This document shows, piece by piece, positions 24,501 through 31,634 of a stretch of 40,743 nt of DNA. The stretch's first letter is position 1. Each line of letters begins with the position of its first letter. A program made the translations under genes and the position numbers. The stretch is from Brasilonema sp. CT11. GTDB taxonomy: Bacteria > Cyanobacteriota > Cyanobacteriia > Cyanobacteriales > Nostocaceae. The notes beneath the pieces are model-generated. The model did not search any database. It saw only the letters and a list, made by a program, of their open reading frames with translations, and had not been told where the DNA came from. Location of the stretch: assembly GCF_017982655.1 (NCBI RefSeq), contig NZ_JABXYX010000068.1:1-40743 (forward strand). Direction: 5' to 3'.

Positions 24501-24744
24501 TGCCGCCCAATTCCCACCAGAAACCCGCGACGACATCATCATTGATATTGATGATGTAGAAGCAGAAATTCAAAAGCCAGAAAAAGAACGCAATTTACCC
24601 AAACTCAAAAAGCGTCTACTAGCTTTACTAACTGCTGCTGCTGTAGTCGCTGCCCCGATTGCAGGTATGACAGACTTTACAAACAATGTTATGGAAATAG
24701 CGAACAAATTAAATATCGAACTACCGCTTCCCTCTGGTAAATAG
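21565..24744 (+). CDS. ROCO protein: LRR-Roc GTPase-COR with C-terminal helical module
   Basis: 1059 aa. Residues about 15-400 are leucine-rich repeats, including eleven nearly identical 23-residue units (ITQIPEALAKLTNLTQL type). The Roc GTPase has the P-loop GQGSVGKTS (434-442), switch motif WDFGGQE (D482) and base motif NKKD (539-542). The COR dimerisation domain spans about 600-890. After VNQIYNNNHGESKPMTQN a distinct segment (about 927-1059) has an Asn/Gln-rich strand, a coiled helix (DIDDVEAEIQKPEKERNLPK) and a hydrophobic helix (LLALLTAAAVVAAPIAG). This tail resembles C-terminal modules shared by other cyanobacterial effector-associated proteins. ROCO proteins are GTP-driven dimeric switches; the LRR is the likely ligand sensor. 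Ligand and output are unknown. Confidence 0.94.
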   Translation: MTQDELLVLIDRAMVEGWRELDLSGQELTELPVEIGKLKQLESLILGKKVEGYEYVGNRDLEKVSGNNLKTLPLELLGLPNLRKLDISGNPLESIPDVVTQILHLEELILIRVELTEIPDAIANLTNLTQLDLSYNKITQIPEALAKLTNLTQLDLSYNQITQIPEALAKLTNLTQLDLSYNKITQIPEALANLTNLTQLDLRKNQITQIPEALAKLTNLTQLHLFANQITQIPEALAKLTNLTQLILSFNQITQIPEALAKLTNLTQLILSYNQITQIPEALANLTNLTELHLNDNQITQIPEALANLTNLRELILNNNQITQIPEALANLTNLRELILNNNQITQIPEALAKLTNLRELILNNNQITQIPEAIESLPKLEKLDLRGNPLPISPEILGSSNNVGSVKKIFNYLQLLRSGEVRPLNEAKLLLIGQGSVGKTSLIERLIRNKYDKNQPQTDGLNVETWNVQVNSKHIRLNVWDFGGQEIYHATHQFFLTKRSLYLLVCNSRTSEEENRIEYWLKLIESFGGQSPVIIVGNKKDEQPLDINRKALREKYSNIQAIIETSCQDNIGIDELRTAILQQIANLKEVYDLLPLSWFEVKQQLESMPQDFITYSSYIGICYQNKIPEEQNQEQLIDLLHRLGLVLNFREHPILKDTNVLKPNWVTEGIYALLSDENLKTKTKGIFTPADLTRILNPERYPTKRHGYLIGLMKEFELCFALECQPPQFLIAGLLPKDQPNETKLKGETLEFQYHYKVLPESIISRFIVISHEKIYNQIYWRSGVMLQYQQNNEIYNIARIKADPEDKKIFITISGRKETRRLFLGILRDVFQKIHNPNLEITEWVPVPNHPNHPPLDYQELLGLEFMGESTITIGKLRLKLDLRQLLDGYESLESRQKSQKGDPESDRFTIVNQIYNNNHGESKPMTQNTNNFQNPNIGNFANEVKDNARQQASNFTQTSGANISEILQLIGNLRSSAAQFPPETRDDIIIDIDDVEAEIQKPEKERNLPKLKKRLLALLTAAAVVAAPIAGMTDFTNNVMEIANKLNIELPLPSGK
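21931..22689 (+). repeat. Eleven tandem 69-bp LRR-coding repeats
   Basis: Units begin GCTAA(A/T)TTAACCAATCTGA at 21931, 22000, and every 69 bp to 22621. The backbone of each unit is almost invariant in DNA; differences cluster in the codons after CTT (GACCTCAGTTAC, CACCTCTTTGCC, ATCCTCAATAAC and others), which encode the LxLxxN strand. Confidence 0.92.
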
Positions 24745-25134
24745 ACTTTTCTCACTCCAGGGGCGATTGCGCGGAGCGCAGACGCCAAGGGCGTATCGCA
24801 ACCTATCCAAGCTCCATGTCATTTTTTATTACAGTAGGAATACGATCATGCTACATAGACTCGTGGTGTTCCTGTTGCTGTGATAGTTGTCATTTTTGTT
24901 TCCTTTGCTTTCTCTATGTTCTGGAGTTTAGACTAAAAATTGGACTTAAGATTAATTTTTATGTAAACGCCAAGCTGTTTACATAGAAAGAGTTTTAGAC
25001 AAATAGCTCAAATTCTCGCTTTTTGAAGAAAGCGAACCTCAAAAACCCTACAGAGACTAGGATTGGTGAGAATTCATCAAATTGTTAGTCTAAACTCCAG
25101 TTAGATGCAGTTGGCAGAAAAATCACTTAGGTGC
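24745..25134. other. Non-coding region with repeats
   Basis: Just after the ROCO stop lies a GCGATTGCGCGGAGCG...GGGCGTATCGC palindromic repeat (about 24760-24800), then an AT-rich stretch, then the MITE-like element at 24921-25100. No gene is seen. Confidence 0.55.
24921..25100. mobile_element. 180-bp MITE-like element
   Basis: CTGGAGTTTAGACTAA at 24921-24936 is repeated in exact inverse at 25085-25100, and similarity continues inward (AATTGG against AATTTG). Two internal hairpins are visible: ATGTAAAC/GTTTACAT (24961-24984) and TCGCTTT/AAAGCGA (25016-25035). TT flanks both ends and may be a target duplication. No open frame is present, so movement would need a transposase in trans. Confidence 0.65.
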
Positions 25135-25162
25135 TTGACCGTTGCATAAGTCCTGATATAAT
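25135..25162 (+). promoter_or_regulatory. Consensus sigma-70-type promoter
   Basis: TTGACC at 25135-25140 and TATAAT at 25157-25162 are separated by 16 nt, close to the housekeeping consensus. Transcription would begin near 25169 and reach the beta-helix gene at 25487 after a leader of about 318 nt. Confidence 0.65.
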
Positions 25163-25233
25163 GTACAAAGGAAAAAAATTCATCCCAACTTCAAGGGTGC
25201 TTAGGCCAAATCTCTCAATTAATTCACCAAACA

Positions 25234-25269
25234 ATGGCTAAGCCCGAAATGAGTGAAGCATTTACCTAA
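25234..25269 (+). other. Possible 11-residue leader peptide
   Basis: An ATG-to-TAA frame within the long leader encodes MAKPEMSEAFT. There is no strong ribosome site before it. Its position between a consensus promoter and a gene start is the only support; chance is a real alternative. Confidence 0.2.
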
Positions 25270-25486
25270 TTCCTGTTGCATAATTACCTAACTTTGAAAA
25301 AGCTTCAAAAACAGAAGCCTTGTTTCTGTTGTTGAAGATTTGGGTTGAACGTGCGTTGCTCCAGTAAGCACGTAATTTCCGCGAGCTTTTAGGGCTTAAC
25401 TCAATTGCTCTAATATTCAGGGTTCTGCCTTTCTTCGGGTCATCTGCAGTTAAGACGTTAACGAAGAACTTGATGGAGGCAAAATA

Positions 25487-27160
25487 ATGAACAATACAGA
25501 TTCTCAATCTCAGGCGCTTCAAAGCAATGTCTCGGGTCAACAAATTCCCGACGTCATCCCTAATCCCAGCAATCGTCAAAATTCCACTCTTAATGTGAAT
25601 GGAGAAGGTACTGGAATTTGCAAAGGTGTACAAGATACCATCGATTCTTGGATCAACAACGGCTCTGGTGGGAATGGGACTCAGATTAATGGCAATAATG
25701 CAAGCAGTACTCTGCCTGGTCTCTCTAGTCATGATCCGAGCCTCGTCAACAATGGTAACAACAATCTTTCTGGTGGTAGCAATGGAGATCCTCTAACTGG
25801 AGGACAAGACACCCTCGTCGGTCACTCTAATCCAGACCAGATCACTCAGGACTTTAACAATTCTAGTGGCACATCTCCATCCCCTAATTCTGCACCGACA
25901 CCTGCATCCCCCTCTTCTTCAACGCCAACAGCAAATAACTCTGGTGGTATGTACTACGTTTCACCGGATGGTAATGATAGCAATCCAGGTACTAGTGATA
26001 AACCTTGGAAAACTGTTAACTATGCGGTTGCGGAGAACTCTGTTGTCAAAGCTGGTGACACTATTATGGTTCAACCAGGTACTTACAATGAGCAAATTAC
26101 CCTTGGTAAATCTGGTAACAGTGAGTCTGGTAATATCACACTAAAAGCCAATGGTAATGTCACAATAAATGACCCTGACTCTAGTAATGGAAGCTTCGGA
26201 GAAGGAGTTATTCAGTCAGCTGGCAAAGGCTATTGGACCATTGATGGCTTCAATATTCAGAATAGTGCCTGGGCTGGAATCGCTTTACGTGATGCCAACA
26301 ATATGACTGTTCAAAACAACCATACTTACAATACTGGCTCTTCAGGTATCATCGTCATGCCTGACCACTACTTCCAGGGTGGAGATGCTGAGGTTACTAG
26401 TAAAAATATCAAGGTGCTCAACAATACTGTCGAAAAAACCAATCAGAAATGGCCAGGTGGCACAGGCGACAATTCTGTATCTGACCCAACTGGTACGCAA
26501 GAGTCCCTGAGCATTTGGGGTGTCGATGGTTTTGAGGTGGCTAATAATACCGTTAAAGATGGCAAACGTGAAGGTATCGACATCAAAACCGGTTCTCGCA
26601 ATGGCTCTGTTCATGACAACAATATAAGTGGTCAAGCCTCGCTTTCTGGCACATATGGAGGCTATCGAGGTGGTCCTGCTCTTTACATAGAGGGTAACCG
26701 TGCTGCTTCATTTAACATCGATGTCTACAAGAATGTAGTCACTGGAAACACTGCTGATGGAATTGTTGTTGCAGATGAAGTGCCTGAACAAGGGGATGTC
26801 TCTAATATCCGAGTCCACGACAATGTTGTTTCTGGAAATGGAAAAGAAGGTATGAATCCTGGTAACGGCATTGCCGTGACTAGTAACGTTCGTAACGTTG
26901 AAATTTTCAACAATACCGTTGATAATAATGTCCAAGCCCTTAACATTGATGGCACTGGTTATGTCACTGGCGGCTATAAACCAACCGACATTGTGGTACG
27001 CAACAATAAGTTTACTAATAGTAGCTACCGGAATGGGTTGATTGAAGATGCAGGCAATGTGACTTTGGATAGTAACTCGTTCTCAAACAAGTTTGACAAG
27101 CTGTATGAAGGTGGAACTGGAATTGACAACATGAAGGAGACCAACAACATCAAGGTTTAG
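25487..27160 (+). CDS. Right-handed parallel beta-helix protein
   Basis: 557 aa, with GGAGG 9 nt before the ATG. Residues 1-150 are a low-complexity Asn/Ser/Gly/Pro-rich region without a signal peptide. From about 153, MYYVSPDGNDSNPGTSDKPW opens a DUF1565/polysaccharide-lyase-like beta-helix domain. Repeating coils rich in NNT, NNH and DN follow (IDGFNIQNSAWAGIALRDAN, VLNNTVEKT, VHDNNISG and similar) to the end. Such domains bind or cleave acidic polysaccharides; the lyase residues cannot be assigned from this view. The absence of a Sec signal suggests another export route or an intracellular form. A C-terminal cap typical of the family lies just downstream in another frame (27168-27317). Confidence 0.85.
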   Translation: MNNTDSQSQALQSNVSGQQIPDVIPNPSNRQNSTLNVNGEGTGICKGVQDTIDSWINNGSGGNGTQINGNNASSTLPGLSSHDPSLVNNGNNNLSGGSNGDPLTGGQDTLVGHSNPDQITQDFNNSSGTSPSPNSAPTPASPSSSTPTANNSGGMYYVSPDGNDSNPGTSDKPWKTVNYAVAENSVVKAGDTIMVQPGTYNEQITLGKSGNSESGNITLKANGNVTINDPDSSNGSFGEGVIQSAGKGYWTIDGFNIQNSAWAGIALRDANNMTVQNNHTYNTGSSGIIVMPDHYFQGGDAEVTSKNIKVLNNTVEKTNQKWPGGTGDNSVSDPTGTQESLSIWGVDGFEVANNTVKDGKREGIDIKTGSRNGSVHDNNISGQASLSGTYGGYRGGPALYIEGNRAASFNIDVYKNVVTGNTADGIVVADEVPEQGDVSNIRVHDNVVSGNGKEGMNPGNGIAVTSNVRNVEIFNNTVDNNVQALNIDGTGYVTGGYKPTDIVVRNNKFTNSSYRNGLIEDAGNVTLDSNSFSNKFDKLYEGGTGIDNMKETNNIKV

Positions 27161-27167
27161 TCAGTAA

Positions 27168-27317
27168 GATTTGTCTATTCAAGTAGGCAATGACTTCCAC
27201 CTCGCATCTGGATCGCCAGCAATTGGTCAGTATGATCAACATGACTTGGATAGTGTACAACGACCTCAAGGTGCTGGCACTGATATGGGTGCTTACGAGT
27301 ATGCAAGTCATGCTTAA
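27168..27317 (+). pseudogene. Detached C-terminal cap of a beta-helix protein
   Basis: Directly after a TAA, in the +1 frame relative to the beta-helix gene, 49 codons read DLSIQVGNDFHLASGSPAIG, then QRPQGAGTDMGAYEYASHA before a stop. The patterns SGSPAIG and GTDMGAYEY are the usual ends of beta-helix proteins. It has no start codon. It probably belonged to the gene ending at 27160 or to a deleted relative. Confidence 0.65.
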
Positions 27318-27452
27318 GAATACAGCTGTGTGAATGGTTCGAGCAAAAGTTAGGGATGAGGCAACATATTGTCTGTGGGTAGGCTGGATGCTAACCAAGA
27401 CAGTGTATGTGGTCCACACATACACTGACACTGATCCTTAAAACGTTGCTAA

Positions 27453-27505
27453 CAAGAGGAGTGATTTTACAAAGCTGATTCAGCTTTAGTGAAATCACCC
27501 TCTTG
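27453..27505. repeat. Very long hairpin
   Basis: CAAGAGG/CCTCTTG, GTGATTTTAC/GTGAAATCAC and AAAGCTG/CAGCTTT stack into a stem of about 24 bp with one G-T wobble, two bulged A residues (27460, 27488) and a 3-nt loop. No T-run follows. Confidence 0.6.
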
Positions 27506-27524
27506 AACCAAAGTTTTTCATAGC

Positions 27525-27577
27525 AAGGAGCGATCGCGCAGAGCACACCGTTTTTTGATCGGTGCGCTCCTTTTCTC
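27525..27577 (+). terminator. Probable terminator
   Basis: AAGGAGCG (27525-27532) pairs with CGCTCCTT (27565-27572); an inner CACACCG/CGGTG adds pairs around a T6 loop. TTTTCTC follows. It could end transcripts from the beta-helix gene 365 nt upstream. Confidence 0.45.
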
Positions 27578-27651
27578 TATTAATCTGGATTCATCTGCGT
27601 ATATGTGCTGTTCTAAGTAGCCCTCAAATTCAGATTTTTGTCAAAAATATA

Positions 27652-27879
27652 TTAAAATTCTCGACCACACATAGAATCAACAACTGCAAGTGGTTTGTTT
27701 TTATTCTGTTCACGACAAAGCAAAGTCTGAGCTAGACGTTGCTGATAGTAGTATTGATGAGCAGTCCAGCCCACAGGTGTACCAGCAATTGTACCAATTA
27801 TTAGACCAGTAAATAGGCTCTGAATAAGGTGCTTTCTTTTGATAGTATTTTGTCTTACAGATGTCTCTTCTTGAAACAT
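27652..27879 (-). CDS. Small single-TM hypothetical protein
   Basis: 75 aa from ATG at 27879; the frame extends to 27918 but MFQEETSVRQNTIKRKHLIQ gives a better start. One hydrophobic segment (SLFTGLIIGTIAGTPVGWTA) has a glycine-rich, glycine-zipper-like pattern, followed by HQYYYQQRLAQTLLC and a short tail with a second Cys. Basic residues before the helix predict a cytoplasmic N-terminus. I do not recognise the family. It lies downstream of the helical carotenoid gene on the same strand, 335 nt away, so co-transcription is uncertain. Confidence 0.45.
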   Translation of the reverse strand: MFQEETSVRQNTIKRKHLIQSLFTGLIIGTIAGTPVGWTAHQYYYQQRLAQTLLCREQNKNKPLAVVDSMCGREF

Positions 27880-28214
27880 AAAAATTATTACTTTATATTC
27901 ATTCAAAAAACTACACAATCAATATGGCGAAAAGCTAATTTCATTTACAACTATTCTACTTTTTGACTTAAACTTATTTATATATTTATATATTAAATAT
28001 TTACTTGCTCACAAAAACTTTATCTAAAAGTGCAGTTTTCCTGTGACAATACTATTTTTAGTACTATCTGAAGACAGGCGAAAAAATGCAAAGATTCAAT
28101 TAATGAGCATAGATAAACACAGATGTAAATAATATAATATATTAACTCTGTGCTCATCTATGATTTTTTGTCTGCTATTTAGCAAAAATTATGTCATCTG
28201 ACATTTTCAGAATT
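27880..28214. other. AT-rich intergenic region with imperfect hairpin
   Basis: No gene. CATAGATAAACACAGA (28108-28123) and TCTGTGCTCATCTATG (28147-28162) are inverse with two mismatches, followed on the plus strand by ATTTTTTG. The ACAGA/TCTGTG...CATCTATG core resembles a common interspersed cyanobacterial repeat. Confidence 0.45.
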
Positions 28215-28706
28215 TTAGATTTGTGCACCTGGTTTGGCTTCAGCACCCATTGGTGAAACGTAATCGCGGAAAAGAGTGATTTGTTGCTCATATTCTATTT
28301 GGATAATTTTGCTGAGCAGTTGTTGAGCTTGCTCGGAAAGCTTATAGTCTGGAGGCATAGGCTTGATAATAATTTGCTGCATACCTTGGGCTAAGCGATA
28401 CCAAAACAGTAGTTTGGTTGTATCAGCCAATGAGCCATACATCCGGGTATAATCACTATCTGCTTTATTAATCAAATCACGCTGAAATTGCAACTGCTCA
28501 TCGTCGGATAATTCTTTTATTTGATTGAACAAACCGTCAGCAATTTCTGGAGAAACAGTACTTGCTCCAGGCGCAGCAGGTGTGATCGAACCACCCATCT
28601 CTTTGTAAACGAACCAAAATAAAGCTAGTTGTTCATCTACGTCCAACCCTTGCCAAGCTGTAACATATTCACGAATAGTTGGATCGCCCGTTTGAGTAGA
28701 TGTCAT
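28215..28706 (-). CDS. hcp: Helical carotenoid protein (OCP N-terminal-domain paralogue)
   Basis: 163 aa from ATG at 28706, where GGAG lies 7 nt upstream; an in-frame ATG at 28757 is less likely. The whole protein is the all-helical N-terminal domain of orange carotenoid protein, without the NTF2-like C-terminal domain. Carotenoid-contact aromatics are present: FWFVYKEMG supplies W31 and Y34 (W41 and Y44 of OCP), and KLLFWYRLAQGM supplies W102 (W110 of OCP). Ends PPDYKLSEQAQQLLSKI and RDYVSPMGAEAKPG match the family. Helical carotenoid proteins bind a keto-carotenoid and act as singlet-oxygen quenchers or, in one clade, phycobilisome quenchers. No C-terminal-domain homologue is in the window. 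The clade cannot be set by eye. Confidence 0.92.
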   Translation of the reverse strand: MTSTQTGDPTIREYVTAWQGLDVDEQLALFWFVYKEMGGSITPAAPGASTVSPEIADGLFNQIKELSDDEQLQFQRDLINKADSDYTRMYGSLADTTKLLFWYRLAQGMQQIIIKPMPPDYKLSEQAQQLLSKIIQIEYEQQITLFRDYVSPMGAEAKPGAQI

Positions 28707-28968
28707 AAAAAACTCCGATTGCCGTAAATTACCAACATTAAAAAGAGTATCAAACATTTATTGAGTATTTAACCCCACTGAAGGCAGATGTATCGAAATC
28801 AAACAAAAGAATAAGAAAACAAACAATAGAGTGGGATTTTAGAAAAATTCTACATTTTTTATGATGAATTTTCAGAAGGCGCTCAAAAATGAAAATAGAA
28901 AACATCCATCAAAAGGCTTGTTTATTCTAGAATCCGAGTTGTTGACGGAATTTTCAGCAGGTTAAAGC

Positions 28969-29191
28969 ATGGAAGACATTTCTAAATACAAAGTAGCCAT
29001 TCTTACATGCTCTGTCAATGGTATTGGAGAAGCGATTTGCTGACAAATTAGCCAAATAAGGAGCATTGCTTGTTGTAAATGGACTACCTAATGATCCAGT
29101 TGAGCACGTAGTCAATTCAGTTAATACAGTGGTTGCTAAAGCAATAGCCTATCCTGGAGATGTTTCACAACTGCGTGCAAATAGCAATTAA
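28969..29191 (+). pseudogene. SDR-family dehydrogenase remnant (N-terminal part)
   Basis: ATG at 28969 reads MEDISKYKVAILTCSVNGIG, then EAIC and a stop TGA. A neighbouring frame continues DKLAK-stop-GALLVVNGLPNDPVEHVVNS and AKAIAYPGDVS to TAA at 29191. Together these are the Rossmann start of a short-chain dehydrogenase (GxxxGIG, then LVVN and GDVS) broken by a frameshift and a nonsense codon. The catalytic half is missing. It is dead DNA beside the helical carotenoid gene. Confidence 0.75.
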
Positions 29192-29253
29192 TGTTTAGCA
29201 AAGGAGAAAGGGAAGAAAGCCCTGACTCCCTGACTCTCTCATCCCTTTGTTAT

Positions 29254-29670
29254 TCAGTCTCTTCTGTCTTGATAATCTTGCGATGACTTTGGATCTAATT
29301 CCCAACGGTTATCATCACGCTGATCTAAAATTTCTGTTGTGCGTAAAAAAGCTTTGTCGTCCATTTCCATGCCAACAGCAGCACCGAGTTCATCTACAAT
29401 ATCTTGATCAGGAGTAGGAGCGGTACCACCTACAGCTTCATCACCTTCATCTGCTGCTGTTTCCCAAGCTGCATCCACATCCCCTGCTGTTAGTTCTGGA
29501 TTGGCATCAGAATTTCTTTCGATTTGGGTCCGCAGTTTATGATCGCCAATATTATACCCCGGTTCTGTCTTAACACCAGTGCCGTAAGATTCGGTAATTT
29601 CTTCTGGCAAATCATCTGTTTCAAGTTCGTTATAGCTATTTTGCCTTGCTAAATCTTTTTTTTCTGCCAT
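29254..29670 (-). CDS. DUF6335 family protein
   Basis: 138 aa from ATG at 29670, preceded by AAGGACTAGGA; a TTG start at 29715 is less likely. The protein is very acidic and hydrophilic. LPEEITESYGTGV, NPELTAGDVDAAWETAADEG and GGTAPTPDQDIVDELGAAVG are the conserved blocks of cyanobacterial DUF6335. Then LDQRDDNRWELDP leads to a charged tail. No function is known; members often sit near stress genes, as here. No membrane segment or signal peptide is present. Confidence 0.8.
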   Translation of the reverse strand: MAEKKDLARQNSYNELETDDLPEEITESYGTGVKTEPGYNIGDHKLRTQIERNSDANPELTAGDVDAAWETAADEGDEAVGGTAPTPDQDIVDELGAAVGMEMDDKAFLRTTEILDQRDDNRWELDPKSSQDYQDRRD

Positions 29671-30427
29671 AATCCTAGTCCTTGCTGCATCCTCAAGATA
29701 ACGCTTTATCTTCAAAGGGTAGTCTTCCTAAAGAAGTATGACTTTTGATATAAAACAATCTCTTCCTTAAGAATGAAGAGAAGGAACTTATTGATGCATA
29801 GTCTTATATGTATCAATTCACGTTATAGCCACTTCATGGAGAGTTATGGGTTTAAAGAGGTGGGAATTAGAAATTATTTTTTTCTGATAATTCTTACCTA
29901 CTTACAACTCATAACTATTTTTTTTGATATTTGGTGAAAAGTGCTCATTCAAAAGCAACATCTGTATCTCACTTAATAAATAAAAAATATATTTCTAAAG
30001 AACGACGAAGAAAAGTTTTTGAGATGTCATAAAGTAAGTAAGTACATGAATTCATGGTCGAGTGATAAGGTAGTTAGGAACTATGACTTTAAGCTTTGAG
30101 CATATTGAACTCAAAATCATAGCTCCTAACTGTTTTCTAAAATCACAAATAAATTGATAAATTAATTGAGTAATTATACATATATAATTGCTAATTTTTC
30201 TGTGTTGAGAGAAACTGTAAAATCTGCTAAAGAAGAATTTTAAACTAATTTATCAGATAATTACGTCTAGCTCTTCCCAGTATCACTAAAGAGTGAAATC
30301 ACTGCATCAAAGAGTGCAAGTCATTAAGTCCTAAGTCCTGACTGATGGGTTACAACTCACGAAAAAAGTTAAGGAATGATACTTGAAGCACTGAATGTTC
30401 ATTTAGTCGAGGAATTAAGGAAAACCA
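29671..30427. other. Long non-coding region
   Basis: About 757 nt between the divergent DUF6335 and PfpI genes with no credible frame. It contains a terminator-like hairpin (30072-30137) not preceded by any plus-strand gene. The last 30 nt include AAGGA, the ribosome site of the PfpI gene. Confidence 0.55.
30072..30137 (+). terminator. Orphan terminator-like hairpin
   Basis: AGTTAGGAACTATGA (30072-30086) and TCATAGCTCCTAACT (30117-30131) pair with one mismatch; TTTGAG/CTCAAA continues the stem inward. GTTTTCT follows. There is no gene upstream on this strand back to 29716, so it may end a small RNA. Confidence 0.4.
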
Positions 30428-31519
30428 ATGGTCAACTATAGTACTGGAAAGAAAAAAGTTGCTATCCTCATCGAAAATGATGTAGAAGACGCAGAATTTC
30501 AAGTACCATTCAATGCATTAAAGCAAGCGGGAATGGAAGTCGTTGTTCTTGGTTCTCGTATAAACGAAACTTATAAAGGGAAACAAGGGAAAGTTTCTAA
30601 GCAAGCCGATGGGACTACAACTGAAGCAATAGCTTCTGAATTTGATGCTGTAGTCATTCCCGGTGGTGTGGCTCCCGACAAAATGCGGATCAACCCCAAT
30701 ACTGTCAGATTTGTGCAAGAAGCAATGCAGCAAGGAAAATTAATAGCTGCTGTTTGTCACGGACCACAACTTCTAATTGAAGGCGACTTGCTCAAAGGTA
30801 AACAAGCCACTGGTTTCTTAGCAATTCGCAAAGACATCATTAATGCTGGTGCTAACTATGTAGATGAGCCTTTAGTAGTTGACGGAAATTTGATTACTTC
30901 ACGTCAACCCGGAGATTTGCCAATTTTCACCACAGCCTTATTGAGTCGTTTGGGTTATGGTGGTAAAGAAGCGGCTTTACCAGATGAGAGAGACCCAAAA
31001 GCCGAATGGTGGAAATTGGCTAACGCTTGGGGTGGTTCTACCAAGGGTGAGATTGTTAAAGCTTTGAATACAGCTCTTTCTGGTGAACGTTATTCCCAAG
31101 AAGCGTTGCAGAAGTACTCTGAGAAAGAATCTGATGGGCAAATAAAATCTCTGTTTCAAGAGATGATTAGCAATAAACAGCGCCACATCGAATTTTTGGA
31201 AGCGCGTCTAAATGAACTAGGCGAAAAACCTTCAATAGCCGCAAACATTGCTAACCAGTACGCAAAGGTCAAAACCGCTCTTACAGGAAGTGACGATATT
31301 TACCAATTGCGTTCTGCCTTGGGCGATGTGCAAACGGGTATTGGTGATATTGGCAACTTGATACCAGTAACAACCGACCCAGTATCAACTGCAATGTTCA
31401 CACAAATTCACAAAGACCTGTTGACAGACGAGCAGCGACTCGTAGATCTGTATCGGGCGCGAGTGGGTACACAAGTCAAGCCTGCTCAACCGACTACAGG
31501 ATCTGCTGTCACGATGTAA
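30428..31519 (+). CDS. DJ-1/PfpI domain fused to ferritin-like helical domain
   Basis: 363 aa. Residues 9-185 are a PfpI/DJ-1 domain with the catalytic set E20 (NDVEDAEF), C110 and H111 (AAVCHGPQLL). VVIPGGVAP and GNLITSRQPGD are further landmarks. After a linker (KAEWWKLANAWGG), residues about 215-350 form a four-helix ferritin-like domain of the DUF2383/PA2169 type, with EMISNKQRHIEFLEARL and IHKDLLTDEQRLVDLYRAR. PfpI-type proteins act as proteases, glyoxalases or deglycases, all through the nucleophilic Cys. The ferritin-like domain may bind iron, though only some carboxylate/His ligands are visible. A role in stress protection fits the neighbours. Confidence 0.88.
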   Translation: MVNYSTGKKKVAILIENDVEDAEFQVPFNALKQAGMEVVVLGSRINETYKGKQGKVSKQADGTTTEAIASEFDAVVIPGGVAPDKMRINPNTVRFVQEAMQQGKLIAAVCHGPQLLIEGDLLKGKQATGFLAIRKDIINAGANYVDEPLVVDGNLITSRQPGDLPIFTTALLSRLGYGGKEAALPDERDPKAEWWKLANAWGGSTKGEIVKALNTALSGERYSQEALQKYSEKESDGQIKSLFQEMISNKQRHIEFLEARLNELGEKPSIAANIANQYAKVKTALTGSDDIYQLRSALGDVQTGIGDIGNLIPVTTDPVSTAMFTQIHKDLLTDEQRLVDLYRARVGTQVKPAQPTTGSAVTM

Positions 31520-31634
31520 TGTCTTTGTGGAACGAACCACCAGGACGGGGTACGGTGCCTTTAGGCAGCAGTTTGCGGTGCGAATAACGGCTTTCCCGCT
31601 CTTGAGTACGACTGCGCTCTATGCCTGACGCCAT
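31509..31634 (-). other. Possible small antisense ORF
   Basis: A complete 41-codon ATG-to-TGA frame on the minus strand reads MASGIERSRTQERESRYSHR, then KLLPKGTVPRPGGSFHKD, and overlaps the last 11 nt of the PfpI gene. It is strongly basic, has no recognised family, and lies in a GC-rich palindrome-prone patch. Coding status is doubtful. Confidence 0.2.

Larger units (their letters stand above)
27318..27651. other. Non-coding region with two hairpins
   Basis: No gene is seen. It contains a long hairpin (27453-27505) and a T-tailed hairpin (27525-27576), listed separately. The latter incorporates a HIP1-like GCGATCGC. Confidence 0.5.

Noticed and set aside
25262-25732. 156-codon minus-strand frame over the leader and start of the beta-helix gene
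   Set aside because: It overlaps a well-supported gene and promoter, has no recognised motif and no good ribosome site.
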